A DNA stretch of 64,000 nucleotides, from contig CBIHOZ010000006.1 of NCBI GenBank assembly GCA_966211525.1, positions 1 through 64,000 of the forward strand, written 5' to 3'. Each line of letters opens with the position of its first letter. Position 1 is the stretch's first letter. Shown in pieces: positions 35,958-45,241 of this stretch. A program made the translations under genes and the position numbers. The notes beneath the pieces were generated by a model that was not told the DNA's origin, ran no database searches, and worked only from the letters and a program-made list of their open reading frames with translations. Origin of the DNA: Ohtaekwangia sp966211525 (GTDB lineage: Bacteria; Bacteroidota; Bacteroidia; Cytophagales; Cyclobacteriaceae).

Positions 35958-36965
35958 ATGGAAGCAGCTGCTTTACTCATTATGGTTTTTGGCGGGATAA
36001 TCCTGTTCTTTATTTTCCTATACTTTGTTCCGGTAAACCTCTGGATCACCGCGCTCTTCTCCGGTGTAAAAGTTGGCTTATTCGAGCTGGTCTTTATGCG
36101 CATCAGAAAGGTGCCGCCAAGAGTTATTGTTGAATCGCTCATCACATCAACAAAAGCAGGTCTTCAGCTTACAACTTCAGAATTGGAAACACACTATCTC
36201 GCCGGTGGTAATGTGCCGAATGTAATTCGCGCATTGATCTCTGCCGATAAAGCAAACATCAGCCTCAGTTTTAAACAAGCTACCGCGATCGATCTTGCAG
36301 GTCGTGATGTATTTCAGGCGGTGCAGATCTCGGTAAATCCGAAAGTTATTACAACACCTAAAGTGGCTGCCGTTGCTGCCGATGGTATACAGTTGATCGC
36401 TGTAGCGCGTGTAACAGTTCGCGCAAGTATAGCGCAGCTGGTGGGTGGTGCCGGTGAAGATACAATTCTTGCCCGTGTTGGTGAAGGTATAGTTTCATCC
36501 ATCGGTTCTGCGAAGTCGCACAAAGAAGTATTGGAGAGTCCTGATAAAATTTCAAAACTCGTATTGTCTCGCGGATTGGATGCCGGTACTGCATTTGAAA
36601 TTCTTTCCATTGATATAGCAGACGTTGATGTTGGTGCTAATATCGGTGCTAAACTTCAGATCGATCAGGCTACAGCCGATTTGAAAGTTGCTGAAGCGAA
36701 AGCGGAAGAACGCAGAGCGATGGCGGTTGCTCTCGAACAAGAGATGAAAGCAAAAGGACAGGAAGCACGTGCTAAAGTAATTGAAGCGGAAGCTGAAATT
36801 CCGAAAGCCATGGCGGACGCTTTTGTGAAAGGTAATCTGGGTGTAATGGATTACTATAAGATGCAGAACGTACAAGCTGATACGGAAATGCGTCAGGCTA
36901 TATCCGGAACCGGTAAAGGTGGAACGCAACCTTCCGGTGGAAGTGGCATGCAAAAGAAAGACTAA
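35958..36965 (+). CDS. floA: flotillin-like protein FloA
   Basis: A 335-residue SPFH-family protein: an N-terminal membrane segment (about residues 5-28), the SPFH domain with AAVAADGIQLIAVARVTVRA, and a coiled-coil C-terminal part rich in Ala, Glu and Lys (KVAEAKAEERRAMAVALEQE). FloA scaffolds functional membrane microdomains. It forms an operon with the NfeD-like gene (13-nt gap) and ends at a strong bidirectional terminator. Confidence 0.94.
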   Translation: MEAAALLIMVFGGIILFFIFLYFVPVNLWITALFSGVKVGLFELVFMRIRKVPPRVIVESLITSTKAGLQLTTSELETHYLAGGNVPNVIRALISADKANISLSFKQATAIDLAGRDVFQAVQISVNPKVITTPKVAAVAADGIQLIAVARVTVRASIAQLVGGAGEDTILARVGEGIVSSIGSAKSHKEVLESPDKISKLVLSRGLDAGTAFEILSIDIADVDVGANIGAKLQIDQATADLKVAEAKAEERRAMAVALEQEMKAKGQEARAKVIEAEAEIPKAMADAFVKGNLGVMDYYKMQNVQADTEMRQAISGTGKGGTQPSGGSGMQKKD

Positions 36966-36990
36966 GTATATACCGATATATAGTATAACA

Positions 36991-37017
36991 AAAATCCCCG
37001 GTTAAGCTGGGGATTTT
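36991..37017 (+). terminator. bidirectional intrinsic terminator
   Basis: Stem AAAATCCCC / GGGGATTTT with a 9-nt loop, 25 nt after floA and 30 nt from the end of the convergent WG-repeat gene. Confidence 0.8.
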
Positions 37018-37047
37018 TATTTTGCTATAGTTCGTTAGTGCCGTGAT

Positions 37048-39168
37048 CTAATTTTTGAAATCCATCCACAGTGATTTTTTCTGTGCGATAAAGAATTGAT
37101 TGAGCGGATCGAATTGTATATAGTCATACATGAGTGGAATGGTGCTGATGCCTTGCAGATTGATTACGCCATATTTCCCATCGCGTTGTACAATAGCAAA
37201 CCCGTTACCAACATCTTCCAGTAGTTGATATTTCGGAAGGATGAGAATTTTTCCGGAGGCATCCGCCAGTCCTTGCAGATTGTTGATCTGGATCAGGAAA
37301 TTTTTACTCGGCAGTAATTTTATCTGTTGATAGCGAACAGGCAATAAAAGTTTTCCGGTCTTGTCAATCAAGCCCCAGTTCTGTTGCAGCCGTACAAAGG
37401 CGACTCCGTTTTTAAACAAGCTCACTTCTTCATATACCGGCTGAATGGCAATCTGATCTTGCCGATTGATATAGCCCCACTTGCCTCTGATCTTGGCAGG
37501 AGCTAGATCTTCGCTAAACATACCAACTCCTTCATAACGGTTGGCTATACGCAAACGCCCCTGTGCATCGATAAAACCATATTTACCATTCTTCAGTATA
37601 CCACGGAGACCTTCGCTCTCTTCAAATATTTTTTCAATGCCATCGTTCGGGTATACCTGGCGATCGGCAATGCGACCATTCAGATCTATTTTCCAGATGG
37701 TGCCCGAAGGTAAATACTCGAGTATATGATCGGGCGATATGCTGATCGGGTTGTCCGTAAAGTAAATTACACTGCCATTGGTTTGTTTAAGTGATTTTCG
37801 TGGTGAAGCAGTCTCGATATACTTATCCGGAGTAAGAATCGTTAGCTTACTGTTTCGCGGAGCAACCACCCATTCTTCTTTTGTATTGACGATGCCATAC
37901 TGGCGATGAAATTTTACCACCGCGAGGTCGTATGTAATCTGAAATATAGAGTCATACACGCAGGCAATTACTTCCTGTCCTTTAACGTTAATAGCACCTG
38001 CAAAACCCTTGTTGCGCACAGAAAAATACTGGTCGTTAAAAGGCCAGAGATACTCGTATGGTTTTGATGTAAGTCGTGTACCCACACTGTCCAATAGTAT
38101 CCATTGATGTTGCAAGCCTTGCCGCTGACTCGCCAACATATACTTATCATACAGGATGAGTGAATCGTATTGTGGCTGAATGATAAATTTACCCTTGCGA
38201 TTAATAACACCGGCCTTGCGATTTACGGTAACAACGGTTTTATTGTTGGTAAACGGACTTATAGTAGAGAACAACGTGGAGGCTATCGGTTTTAATTGCT
38301 GATCGGTTAATTCAATCAGGTCACCTTTTGTTACTTTCAGCAGGTCTTTGTCCAATGGCACAATAGAATCCGCGAGGTGCTTTTGTATCAGCTTGTTCTT
38401 GCCATCCAGGAATTCCCACGAATGTGGTTCTCTGATTTTTATTTTGCCATCTTCCAGTATCGCTATAGATTGATACTTCGGTGAAACAATGATTTGGCCT
38501 TCGCGATCAATAACGCCTTGTTGCTCGCCCTGGTAAATCACCGCATAGTTTTTTGTGAATGGAGATATTTTGTCAATTACAAAACCCGTTATCTGTTTAC
38601 CGGTCTCAGAGAACAGCGCGAGTTTGTTTTCGAAATTCTCGACCGCGAAACGCAGGTTGCCGATCGGGTATATATTTTGGTATTGCTGCGGAAGAATGGT
38701 GCGGTTATCAAAATCGATCAACCCGTATTTGTATTGATTGCCGATCTTTGAAAAGACAATCGCGCGCAGCGAGTATAACTTCAATCCGTCATACTCAAAC
38801 GGAATTATTTCTTTGCCCGAAAGACTTACACACCCTGTTACAACGCGAAGTGAATACGAAGAATTTTTGCGGGCGACAAGAAGTGCACCATCGCCGGGAA
38901 CGAGATCATCATAATCGTTTTTGGTGATACGATGATTGTGCGTATTGATCAACCCCCAGCGGCCGTTGAGTTTATAGCCGGTTACATTTTCAATAACAGA
39001 GAATTTGCCATCACTCCAGCCCAGCGCATCGTACTGTGCGGGTATAACAATTTTTCCCTGGTTATCTTTTAAACCTGCCTTACCATTTTCTGTAAATACG
39101 ATGTAATTACCGAACGCTGAAAAAAAAGTGATCAGCAAAAAACAAAGTGAACAACTCGCTGCCTTCAT
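37048..39168 (-). CDS. secreted WG-repeat protein
   Basis: A 706-residue protein with a signal peptide (residues 1-20, FSAFGN) followed by about a dozen WG repeats, each of the form Y/WG-[LIV]-[IV]-[DN]-x-x-G-x-x-[IV]-x-x-x-Y (RGKWGYINRQDQIAIQPVYE, QNWGLIDKTGKLLLPVRYQ, KYGVINLQGISTIPLMYD). The repeats form beta-rich units of unknown binding specificity. No enzyme domain is present. A -7 box lies directly in front of the ATG, so the mRNA is nearly leaderless; the gene appears monocistronic. Confidence 0.88.
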   Translation of the reverse strand: MKAASCSLCFLLITFFSAFGNYIVFTENGKAGLKDNQGKIVIPAQYDALGWSDGKFSVIENVTGYKLNGRWGLINTHNHRITKNDYDDLVPGDGALLVARKNSSYSLRVVTGCVSLSGKEIIPFEYDGLKLYSLRAIVFSKIGNQYKYGLIDFDNRTILPQQYQNIYPIGNLRFAVENFENKLALFSETGKQITGFVIDKISPFTKNYAVIYQGEQQGVIDREGQIIVSPKYQSIAILEDGKIKIREPHSWEFLDGKNKLIQKHLADSIVPLDKDLLKVTKGDLIELTDQQLKPIASTLFSTISPFTNNKTVVTVNRKAGVINRKGKFIIQPQYDSLILYDKYMLASQRQGLQHQWILLDSVGTRLTSKPYEYLWPFNDQYFSVRNKGFAGAINVKGQEVIACVYDSIFQITYDLAVVKFHRQYGIVNTKEEWVVAPRNSKLTILTPDKYIETASPRKSLKQTNGSVIYFTDNPISISPDHILEYLPSGTIWKIDLNGRIADRQVYPNDGIEKIFEESEGLRGILKNGKYGFIDAQGRLRIANRYEGVGMFSEDLAPAKIRGKWGYINRQDQIAIQPVYEEVSLFKNGVAFVRLQQNWGLIDKTGKLLLPVRYQQIKLLPSKNFLIQINNLQGLADASGKILILPKYQLLEDVGNGFAIVQRDGKYGVINLQGISTIPLMYDYIQFDPLNQFFIAQKKSLWMDFKN

Positions 39169-39173
39169 CGGTG

Positions 39174-39181
39174 CAAAGTTA
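39174..39181 (-). promoter_or_regulatory. -7 box of the WG-repeat gene
   Basis: TAACTTTG on the minus strand, 5 nt from the ATG at 39168. Same close spacing as the methyltransferase promoter. Confidence 0.5.
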
Positions 39182-39220
39182 GAAAAGCATTACAGTAAAC
39201 TGATGCCTTTTTATGCAGGA

Positions 39221-40360
39221 TTATTCGAGCTTCTTATGAAAATATAAAGTGTGGTTGGGCAGCAGATCAGGATGGGCAATTTTTACCAGGTCTTGAAGAA
39301 TAATGTCGGGGCGTAAATAACCCAGTTCCATAAACTCGCTTCCGCCTTTTGCACCTTTGCGTGCATCGTAAGTATATACTTGTTTCTGCAGATACGGTTT
39401 GAAACGTGTATAGCGTTCGTCAGCTTCCTTAATTTCGTTGAGTGTTGTGAACGAACCCGTGCCAATCCAAAAGTCAGCTTGATTCGCTTTTTCGTATACC
39501 GCCTCGAAGCTCAGTTCCAGGTATCCGTTGGAAGTGTCTTCACCCCACAGGTATTGACAACCCGCGTCTTTCAAAATATGCGAAGCATAATTCTGTCCAC
39601 CGGGCAGAAACCACGCATCACCGTATACTACACCACACAACACCGTTGGCTTATCTTTTACATGATCGGCAACTTCTCTCGCTGCTATATAATTCTTCTT
39701 CACGACCTGAAATACAGAATCTGCTTCTTTCTCTTTATTGAAAAACACAGCCATGAACTTAATCCACTCTGCACGCCCCAGCGGATGCTTCTCCAGGTAT
39801 TCTGCGTTGATGATTACCGGTATACCCAACGCCTCAATTTTTTTGAATTGTCCGTAGTCACTGCTCAGCGTATAGCCCATCACCAGGTCAGGTTTCAACA
39901 TGGCGAGTCGTTCCATATTTATACCTTTATCAATGCCAAGTTCAGTAATTTTACCGGCATCAACACGTGCACGCATTTTTTCGGAGCTTATAAAATCAGT
40001 CGTGGTAAATCCAACGAGTTTATCGGTTTCATCGATGTAGTCCAGCAAAGGTATATGTGTTGTAGAAGTACAAACTATAGAAGATATAGGCGTGCGGATA
40101 ACCCGTACGTTGGCTCCGTGTTCGGGTATAGCTTCACCCTGAGGCACCAGTAAATATTTATAGCCGGAAGTAGCACCCTGAAAAGGATATAGCACCTCTA
40201 CGATTTTGATGTTGCCATCGTACTGCACTCTAAACCCTTCGGCATAGTCCAGCGACAATGAATCGTGGTGTGTGTGAACAGCTTTATCAGCAGGCTTTTC
40301 GGTTTGACAACCCCAGCAGGTGAGGAGGAGTAAAGCTATACCTGAAATTTTTTTCATCAT
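39221..40360 (-). CDS. ABC-transporter substrate-binding lipoprotein (FecB/BtuF type)
   Basis: A 379-residue cluster A-II binding protein. The signal peptide ends in a lipobox (LLTCWGC), followed by a His-rich stretch (VHTHHDS). The helical-backbone fold pattern is clear: VRVIRTPISSIVCTSTTHIP, then ERLAMLKPDLVMGYTLSS, GIPVIINAEYLEKHPLGRAEW and DFWIGTGSFTTLNEI. The substrate is a siderophore or corrinoid; the permease and ATPase genes are not adjacent, so this cannot be settled. Confidence 0.88.
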   Translation of the reverse strand: MMKKISGIALLLLTCWGCQTEKPADKAVHTHHDSLSLDYAEGFRVQYDGNIKIVEVLYPFQGATSGYKYLLVPQGEAIPEHGANVRVIRTPISSIVCTSTTHIPLLDYIDETDKLVGFTTTDFISSEKMRARVDAGKITELGIDKGINMERLAMLKPDLVMGYTLSSDYGQFKKIEALGIPVIINAEYLEKHPLGRAEWIKFMAVFFNKEKEADSVFQVVKKNYIAAREVADHVKDKPTVLCGVVYGDAWFLPGGQNYASHILKDAGCQYLWGEDTSNGYLELSFEAVYEKANQADFWIGTGSFTTLNEIKEADERYTRFKPYLQKQVYTYDARKGAKGGSEFMELGYLRPDIILQDLVKIAHPDLLPNHTLYFHKKLE

Positions 40361-40441
40361 GCAAATGTTTCAATAACGAAGCAATTTAATGACTTTCCAT
40401 TCGCAAGCGACTGCCGAATGTTTTATGAATCATTAAATTTC

Positions 40442-40449
40442 TAAGTTTG
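40442..40449 (+). promoter_or_regulatory. -7 box of the DUF5522 gene
   Basis: TAAGTTTG, 15 nt before the ATG at 40465. A TTG start at 40447 lies within this box, which argues for the later ATG. Confidence 0.55.
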
Positions 40450-40464
40450 TTTTATTCAAGGTAT

Positions 40465-40656
40465 ATGGCAGATACAAATCAACCCGGTAAAGAAGATGAT
40501 TTCAAGAGCTCCATTTATCACTATATGGAAAATGGGTTGATTGTCTTTACCGAAGCCTTCCACCTGAAACGCGGCTATTGCTGCAAGAGCGGCTGCCGAC
40601 ATTGTCCGTACGGGTTTAAGAAGAACAAAGACCGGGAGCAGGATTCGAAGCTATAG
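40465..40656 (+). CDS. DUF5522 small cysteine-rich protein
   Basis: A 63-residue cytoplasmic protein. Its core (ENGLIVFTEAFHLKRGYCC, then KSGCRHCPYGF) carries four cysteines in a CC-x3-C-x2-C arrangement that could bind zinc or an iron-sulfur cluster. DUF5522 proteins of this size occur widely in Bacteroidota; the function is unknown. I choose the ATG at 40465 because the promoter box overlaps the earlier TTG. Confidence 0.85.
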   Translation: MADTNQPGKEDDFKSSIYHYMENGLIVFTEAFHLKRGYCCKSGCRHCPYGFKKNKDREQDSKL

Positions 40657-40670
40657 TATATATTGAGAAG

Positions 40671-40815
40671 AGCTGCGAGTTGTGAGCTTTGAGCTGCGAG
40701 AAAAAGGCTGCTGGCTTCTGGCTACAGGAAAAAAACAGCCAGCAACTTGAAGCTAATAGCCAGTGGCCTCGTAGCCAGCAACTCTCGCAGCTCGTAGCTC
40801 AAGGCTCACGGCTAT
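40671..40815. repeat. word-like intergenic inverted repeat, family A copy 2
   Basis: Starts AGCTGCGAGTTGTGAGC, then GAGCTGCGAGAAAAAGGCTG and GGCTTCTGGCTACAGG; the right arm has CTCGCAGCTCGTAGCTC. It shares these words with 22861-23066 and also sits between convergent genes. The last codons and stop (TGA at 40799) of the MeaB gene lie inside its right arm. Confidence 0.75.
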
Positions 40816-41818
40816 TTCTGATTGCTTCGTGGTATGCTTCGAGATATTGCAGTGCGGCTTGTCTGGAGGAGAGTTCGCGGGTGCCTACGGCTTTTGATAA
40901 TTTCTGATGGATCTGGGTGAGTGAAGTATATTTCTGGAGATCGTCTTTTAGCAGCTGCTCGAAGTACTCCTGGAACCACGCTATATTTTGACGACTCCGG
41001 TTTTTATCGAAGTAACCGGAAGCTGTTGTGTGTGCCTGATATTTTGTGATCATGTTCCAGACGTCATCTATACCTCGTCCGGTGTGGGCGGAAGATGTAA
41101 GTACACTCGGTGTCCAGCCCGACTCTGCTGCACTGAAAAGGTGAAAGGCATGTTTATACTCGGCTTGTGCTTCGGTGGCATGTTTTATATTGTCTCCATC
41201 GGCCTTGGTAATTACGAGGCCATCGGCCATCTCCATAATTCCTTTTTTTATACCCTGTAATTCATCACCGGCTCCGGCCAACATCAGCAGTAAAAAGAAA
41301 TCGACCATATTCTTGACTGACACTTCCGATTGTCCTACACCAACGGTCTCAATAATAATAACATCATAGCCGGCAGCCTCACAGAGTAACATTGCTTCGC
41401 GGGTTCGGTGTGCTACACCTCCGAGTGTATTTCCGGAAGCGGTAGGACGAATGAACGCATTCGGATTTTTGGACAACTCTTCCATGCGTGTTTTGTCACC
41501 AAGAATGCTTCCCTTTGTTATCTGGCTGCTCGGATCGATGGTGAGCACAGCAAGTTTTCTCTGCTGATCTATTACATGTTTCCCGAATGCTTCAATAAAT
41601 GTACTCTTGCCAACACCGGGTACTCCCGTGATGCCGATGCGAATGGCGTTACCTGTTTTTAAAATGATCCGTTCAAGCAGTTGAGCGCCTGCATTTTGAT
41701 CGGCAGCGCGTGTACTCTCCATGAGTGTTATGGCCTGGCCGAGAATAACGCGATCACCACGGAGAATGCCCTCTGCGAATTGATCAACGGTGAGTCTGGA
41801 ACGGAGCGATGCCTTCAA
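40799..41818 (-). CDS. meaB: methylmalonyl-CoA mutase-associated GTPase MeaB/ArgK
   Basis: A 339-residue G3E-family P-loop GTPase that protects and reloads the B12-dependent methylmalonyl-CoA mutase. Walker A is GVPGVGKSTF; LTIDPSSQITKGSILGDKTR and VDFFLLLMLAGAGDELQG follow, then VITKADGDN as the NKxD-type base-recognition motif. The mutase genes are not in the window. The final residues (NSREP) and the stop are encoded by the intergenic repeat at 40671-40815. Confidence 0.92.
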   Translation of the reverse strand: MKASLRSRLTVDQFAEGILRGDRVILGQAITLMESTRAADQNAGAQLLERIILKTGNAIRIGITGVPGVGKSTFIEAFGKHVIDQQRKLAVLTIDPSSQITKGSILGDKTRMEELSKNPNAFIRPTASGNTLGGVAHRTREAMLLCEAAGYDVIIIETVGVGQSEVSVKNMVDFFLLLMLAGAGDELQGIKKGIMEMADGLVITKADGDNIKHATEAQAEYKHAFHLFSAAESGWTPSVLTSSAHTGRGIDDVWNMITKYQAHTTASGYFDKNRSRQNIAWFQEYFEQLLKDDLQKYTSLTQIHQKLSKAVGTRELSSRQAALQYLEAYHEAIRNSREP

Positions 41819-41878
41819 AGTTGTTATGGATATTAAACGTTTAAATTTCTAAATTTACTAGATACTACGACTACCTGT

Positions 41879-43216
41879 ATGAAGAAATTCCTGATAAACA
41901 GTTTGTTTGCTACGCTCTTTGTGTTTGGATTCATGTGGTGTATTTCAAAAGTAACAAAGCTCGAACTGTTTAATGCTTTCGATCCTATAGCACAGGCTCT
42001 TTCTGACTTTGAACTTACGGATTATGCGTTCTCCAATCTACGCCAGGACCCGCTTGTGGATGAACGCATCGTGCTGGTAAATATAGGAGGGCTGTCAAGA
42101 GGACAAATCGCGCAGCAACTTTCCATCATCGCGCAGCATAAACCCCGCGTTATTGGTATAGATGGTTTTTTTAATTGTGAAGGTGGACTTCGTGATACGG
42201 TAAATTGTCCGCAGTTGCTCGATACATTAGGGAACCTCATGCTGAGTAGTGCCATACAGGAAGCAGGCAATGTTGTATTGGTAACAAAGTTGTTGCAATC
42301 TGATTCACTCACAAAAGCAGATGCCGCAGAGGTATATGACTCAATTGAATATTCGGATGAATTATTCCAGAGCGTAGCGAAGCATGGATATGCCAACCTT
42401 GTAACGGGGGCGCGCTACCAGGAAGATGTAAAGATCTGTCGTTCGTTCATACCCAAGACTATCGCTAATGGAAAAACAGAGTATGCTTTCGCGGTGCAGC
42501 TTGCCATGCAATACGATCCGGTAAAGACAGCAAAATTTTTGAGTCGCGATAAACCCGAAGAGATCATTAACTACCGCGGTAATATTGATATACAGGATGT
42601 GAAAATAAAATCACTTCGCGGGCAAGATTTGGGTACAACGCATTACCCTGTGATGTTCTACGCGCTGGATGTATACCAACCTTTTCGTGGCGAATTTCTT
42701 CCGGAGATGATTAAAGATAAAATTGTGATCTTCGGTTATCTCGGAGATTATTTAGGAGATCCGTCCTGGAGTGACAAGTTTTTTACTCCACTCAATAACA
42801 AAGTAGCAGGTCGTGCAAACCCGGATATGTTCGGGTTGGTGGTGCATGCTAATATACTCGCCACCATTTTAAACGAAGACTATATTGACGGGCTTCCCGA
42901 GTGGGCTACGTATTTTATAGCGTTTCTGTTTTGCTTTTTTAACGTTGCGTTGTTCTATGCACTAAATCATCGGTATCCCTTGTGGTTTGATAGTGTTTCG
43001 CTGGTTATTCAGATCGCGCAGATCGTGTTGCTGGTGGGATTTTCCGTATGGTTATTCTCGGAGTCGAACTTCAAACTCGACCTTACGTTAACACTGGCCA
43101 CCATTGCTGCGGTGGGTCCATGTTTCGAATTTTACTTTAACGTATTCAGACCAGGAATGGCACGCCTTTGGTTAAATATAATTCGTAGATTACCTAAGCC
43201 AAGTCAGGAGTATTAA
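41879..43216 (+). CDS. CHASE2-domain membrane protein without output domain
   Basis: A 445-residue protein. One N-terminal membrane helix (about residues 4-24) precedes an extracytoplasmic CHASE2 sensor domain (about 55-335; VDERIVLVNIGGLSRGQIAQ, HKPRVIGIDGFF, KIVIFGYLGDYLGDPSWSDK, VVHANILATIL). Three membrane helices close the domain (about 345-425), and the protein ends with a short basic tail (NIIRRLPKPSQEY). CHASE2 is normally linked to kinase, cyclase or CHAT outputs; here there is none, so signalling must go through a partner. The next gene starts 32 nt later and is likely co-transcribed. Confidence 0.9.
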   Translation: MKKFLINSLFATLFVFGFMWCISKVTKLELFNAFDPIAQALSDFELTDYAFSNLRQDPLVDERIVLVNIGGLSRGQIAQQLSIIAQHKPRVIGIDGFFNCEGGLRDTVNCPQLLDTLGNLMLSSAIQEAGNVVLVTKLLQSDSLTKADAAEVYDSIEYSDELFQSVAKHGYANLVTGARYQEDVKICRSFIPKTIANGKTEYAFAVQLAMQYDPVKTAKFLSRDKPEEIINYRGNIDIQDVKIKSLRGQDLGTTHYPVMFYALDVYQPFRGEFLPEMIKDKIVIFGYLGDYLGDPSWSDKFFTPLNNKVAGRANPDMFGLVVHANILATILNEDYIDGLPEWATYFIAFLFCFFNVALFYALNHRYPLWFDSVSLVIQIAQIVLLVGFSVWLFSESNFKLDLTLTLATIAAVGPCFEFYFNVFRPGMARLWLNIIRRLPKPSQEY

Positions 43217-43248
43217 CACGCAAAGATTTATACTGTGAATGCAAGATT

Positions 43249-44148
43249 ATGAAAACTAAAATCCTCACCCTTTTATTCGTTACGTTACTCTACACTGCCT
43301 CAGCCGTTGCCCAGGATTACGCTTTTAAAGTGTTGGTGAACAAAGGCACCAACGAACTAAAAAATGGAGATGTATGGCAGCCTATCAAAACCGGTGCATC
43401 CTTAAAATCGGGCGATGAACTGAAACTTTCCGATAATGCGTATATAGGTTTGGTACATGCCAGCGGTAAACCAATCGAACTGAAACAAGCCGGTAATTAT
43501 AAAGTAGCAGACCTTGCAGCAAAAGTAAGCGGCAGCGGTTCAAGTGTTCTGAATAAGTATACCGACTTTATACTGAGCAGTAATTCTGCTGAAGCCAAAA
43601 AGAACAGGCTGAGCGCAACCGGAGCTGTACACCGTGGTGAGGCCACCGCGATACAGATCCTCTTGCCGGAAAATCAAAATGCAGATGTATATAACAATTC
43701 TGTTGTGATTGCCTGGGATGCGAACAAAACTGAAGGTCCATATATAGTGGTGATCAACAATATGTTTGGTGATGAACTTGCTAAAATAGAAACACAAGAA
43801 TTTTCTTTACGTGTAGACCTGAACGATGCCAAGTTTGCTGCTGAGAATGCTGTGCTTGTACAGGTTTCTGCGAAAGCTGATCCGAATAAAAAATCGGCAG
43901 AGAAACTGGTGAAGAAGATGGCGCCAGCGCAGAAAGACAAGATTAAAGTATCGCTGGGTGAAATTCAAACTAATGTAGCCGAGCAAACTGCACTCAATAA
44001 ATTATTTCTCGCGAGCTTCTATGAAGAACATCGTTTGTATATAGATGCTGTTACTGCGTATGAAGAAGCGATCCGCCTGGCTCCGGATGTAGCGTACTAT
44101 AAAGAATCGTACGAAGATTTTCTGATCCGAAACGGTATGAAACGTTAA
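43249..44148 (+). CDS. secreted FecR-like/TPR-like protein, paralogue 1
   Basis: A 299-residue protein with a signal peptide (residues 1-21, TASAVAQ). Residues about 24-90 look like a FecR-type domain (VNKGTNELKNGDVWQPIKTG, then LKSGDELKLSDNAYIGLVHA); the middle is unassigned and the C-terminus has a TPR-like helical pair (IDAVTAYEEAIRLAPDVAYY). The FecR assignment is my inference from pattern. It follows the CHASE2 gene by 32 nt and has its own terminator. The next gene encodes a clear paralogue of equal length. Confidence 0.8.
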   Translation: MKTKILTLLFVTLLYTASAVAQDYAFKVLVNKGTNELKNGDVWQPIKTGASLKSGDELKLSDNAYIGLVHASGKPIELKQAGNYKVADLAAKVSGSGSSVLNKYTDFILSSNSAEAKKNRLSATGAVHRGEATAIQILLPENQNADVYNNSVVIAWDANKTEGPYIVVINNMFGDELAKIETQEFSLRVDLNDAKFAAENAVLVQVSAKADPNKKSAEKLVKKMAPAQKDKIKVSLGEIQTNVAEQTALNKLFLASFYEEHRLYIDAVTAYEEAIRLAPDVAYYKESYEDFLIRNGMKR

Positions 44149-44170
44149 TCTTCCGTTAAAAAAATAAAAA

Positions 44171-44196
44171 AAGAGGCCGCCATTGTGCGGCTTCTT
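44171..44196 (+). terminator. intrinsic terminator between the paralogues
   Basis: Stem AAGAGGCCGC / GCGGCTTCTT (one G-T pair) with a 6-nt loop and a T-rich tail, 22 nt after the first paralogue. Confidence 0.7.
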
Positions 44197-44229
44197 TCGT
44201 TTATGGAAAGAAAATTGCAACGCATGTTC

Positions 44230-44237
44230 TACTTTTG
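44230..44237 (+). promoter_or_regulatory. -7 box of FecR-like paralogue 2
   Basis: TACTTTTG, 31 nt before the ATG. With the upstream terminator it makes the second paralogue an independent unit. Confidence 0.55.
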
Positions 44238-44268
44238 GAAAATAAAACCCTTAACCCTATAGAATGTC

Positions 44269-45171
44269 ATGAAAAAGAAGTTGGCGCTGTTCGTGTTTGC
44301 CTTAATCGGATTTGTACAGGCAATGGCCCAGGACTATACTTTTAAGGTTCTGGTAAATAAAGGTAAGAATGAGATAAAGGCAGGTTCTGGCTGGCAGGTT
44401 ATTAAGGTAGGTTCAAGCCTGAAATCTGATGATGAATTAAAGGTTGCTGAAAATGCATATGTCGGTCTGGTGCATGTAAGCGGTAAACCCATAGAAGTAA
44501 AGCAAGCCGGAAAGTATAAAGTTGCCGATCTGGCCAAGAAGGTAGGCAACGGCACAAGCGTGTTGAACAAGTATGCTGATTTTATACTTAGTGCCAACAC
44601 ACAAAAAGGAAACAGCATGCAGGCTACCGGAGCTGTACACCGTGGTTCAATTATACCACTCTATCTGCCGATCGCTACACAAAATCCTACTATCTATAAT
44701 GATGTGATTATTATAAACTGGGATGTTGAAAAAATACCTGGCCCGTATGTAGTGAAGTTCAAGAGTTTGTTTGATGACGAACTCGCGACACGCGAAACAA
44801 GTGAGAGCAGCATTCAGGTAAATCTCGCTGACGCTGATTTTGCCAACGAAGACAATATACTGGTAACGGTAGAGTCGAAGAACGATCGTAATAAAGTATC
44901 GGAAAAATATACCTTGAAGCGTTTGTCGAAAGCCGATAAGGCCCGGATCAAAACATCGCTGAATGAGATCTCCGGTGAAACACAGGAAAATACAGCGATC
45001 AACAAATTGATTCTGGCAGGCTTCTACGAACAGAATTCGTTGCTGATCGATGCTGCCACGGCTTTCCAGGAGGCAATTAAACTTGCTCCGGATGTGCAGA
45101 GCTACAAAGATTTGTATAACGACTTTTTAATACGTAACAATTTAAAGGACAAGCCTTTGAATACGAAATAA
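44269..45171 (+). CDS. secreted FecR-like/TPR-like protein, paralogue 2
   Basis: A 300-residue paralogue of the preceding gene product: signal peptide (residues 1-20, FVQAMAQ), the same N-terminal FecR-like region (VNKGKNEIKAGSGWQVIKVG, LKSDDELKVAENAYVGLVHV), the shared VLNKYxDFIL and ATGAVHRG elements, and the same C-terminal helices (IDAATAFQEAIKLAPDV). By eye about half the residues are identical, most strongly in the first 100. It has its own promoter box and terminator, unlike a fresh duplicate, so the two may be expressed differently. Confidence 0.8.
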   Translation: MKKKLALFVFALIGFVQAMAQDYTFKVLVNKGKNEIKAGSGWQVIKVGSSLKSDDELKVAENAYVGLVHVSGKPIEVKQAGKYKVADLAKKVGNGTSVLNKYADFILSANTQKGNSMQATGAVHRGSIIPLYLPIATQNPTIYNDVIIINWDVEKIPGPYVVKFKSLFDDELATRETSESSIQVNLADADFANEDNILVTVESKNDRNKVSEKYTLKRLSKADKARIKTSLNEISGETQENTAINKLILAGFYEQNSLLIDAATAFQEAIKLAPDVQSYKDLYNDFLIRNNLKDKPLNTK

Positions 45172-45178
45172 CCTACTC

Positions 45179-45204
45179 AAAAGGCTGCTGAAAAGCAGCC
45201 TTTT
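45179..45204 (+). terminator. intrinsic terminator of FecR-like paralogue 2
   Basis: A perfect 11-bp stem (AAAAGGCTGCT / AGCAGCCTTTT) around a GAAA tetraloop, followed by TGTATTT. Confidence 0.85.
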
Positions 45205-45241
45205 GTATTTCAGACTGGTTTGGTTGATAGCTTTATTCTCC

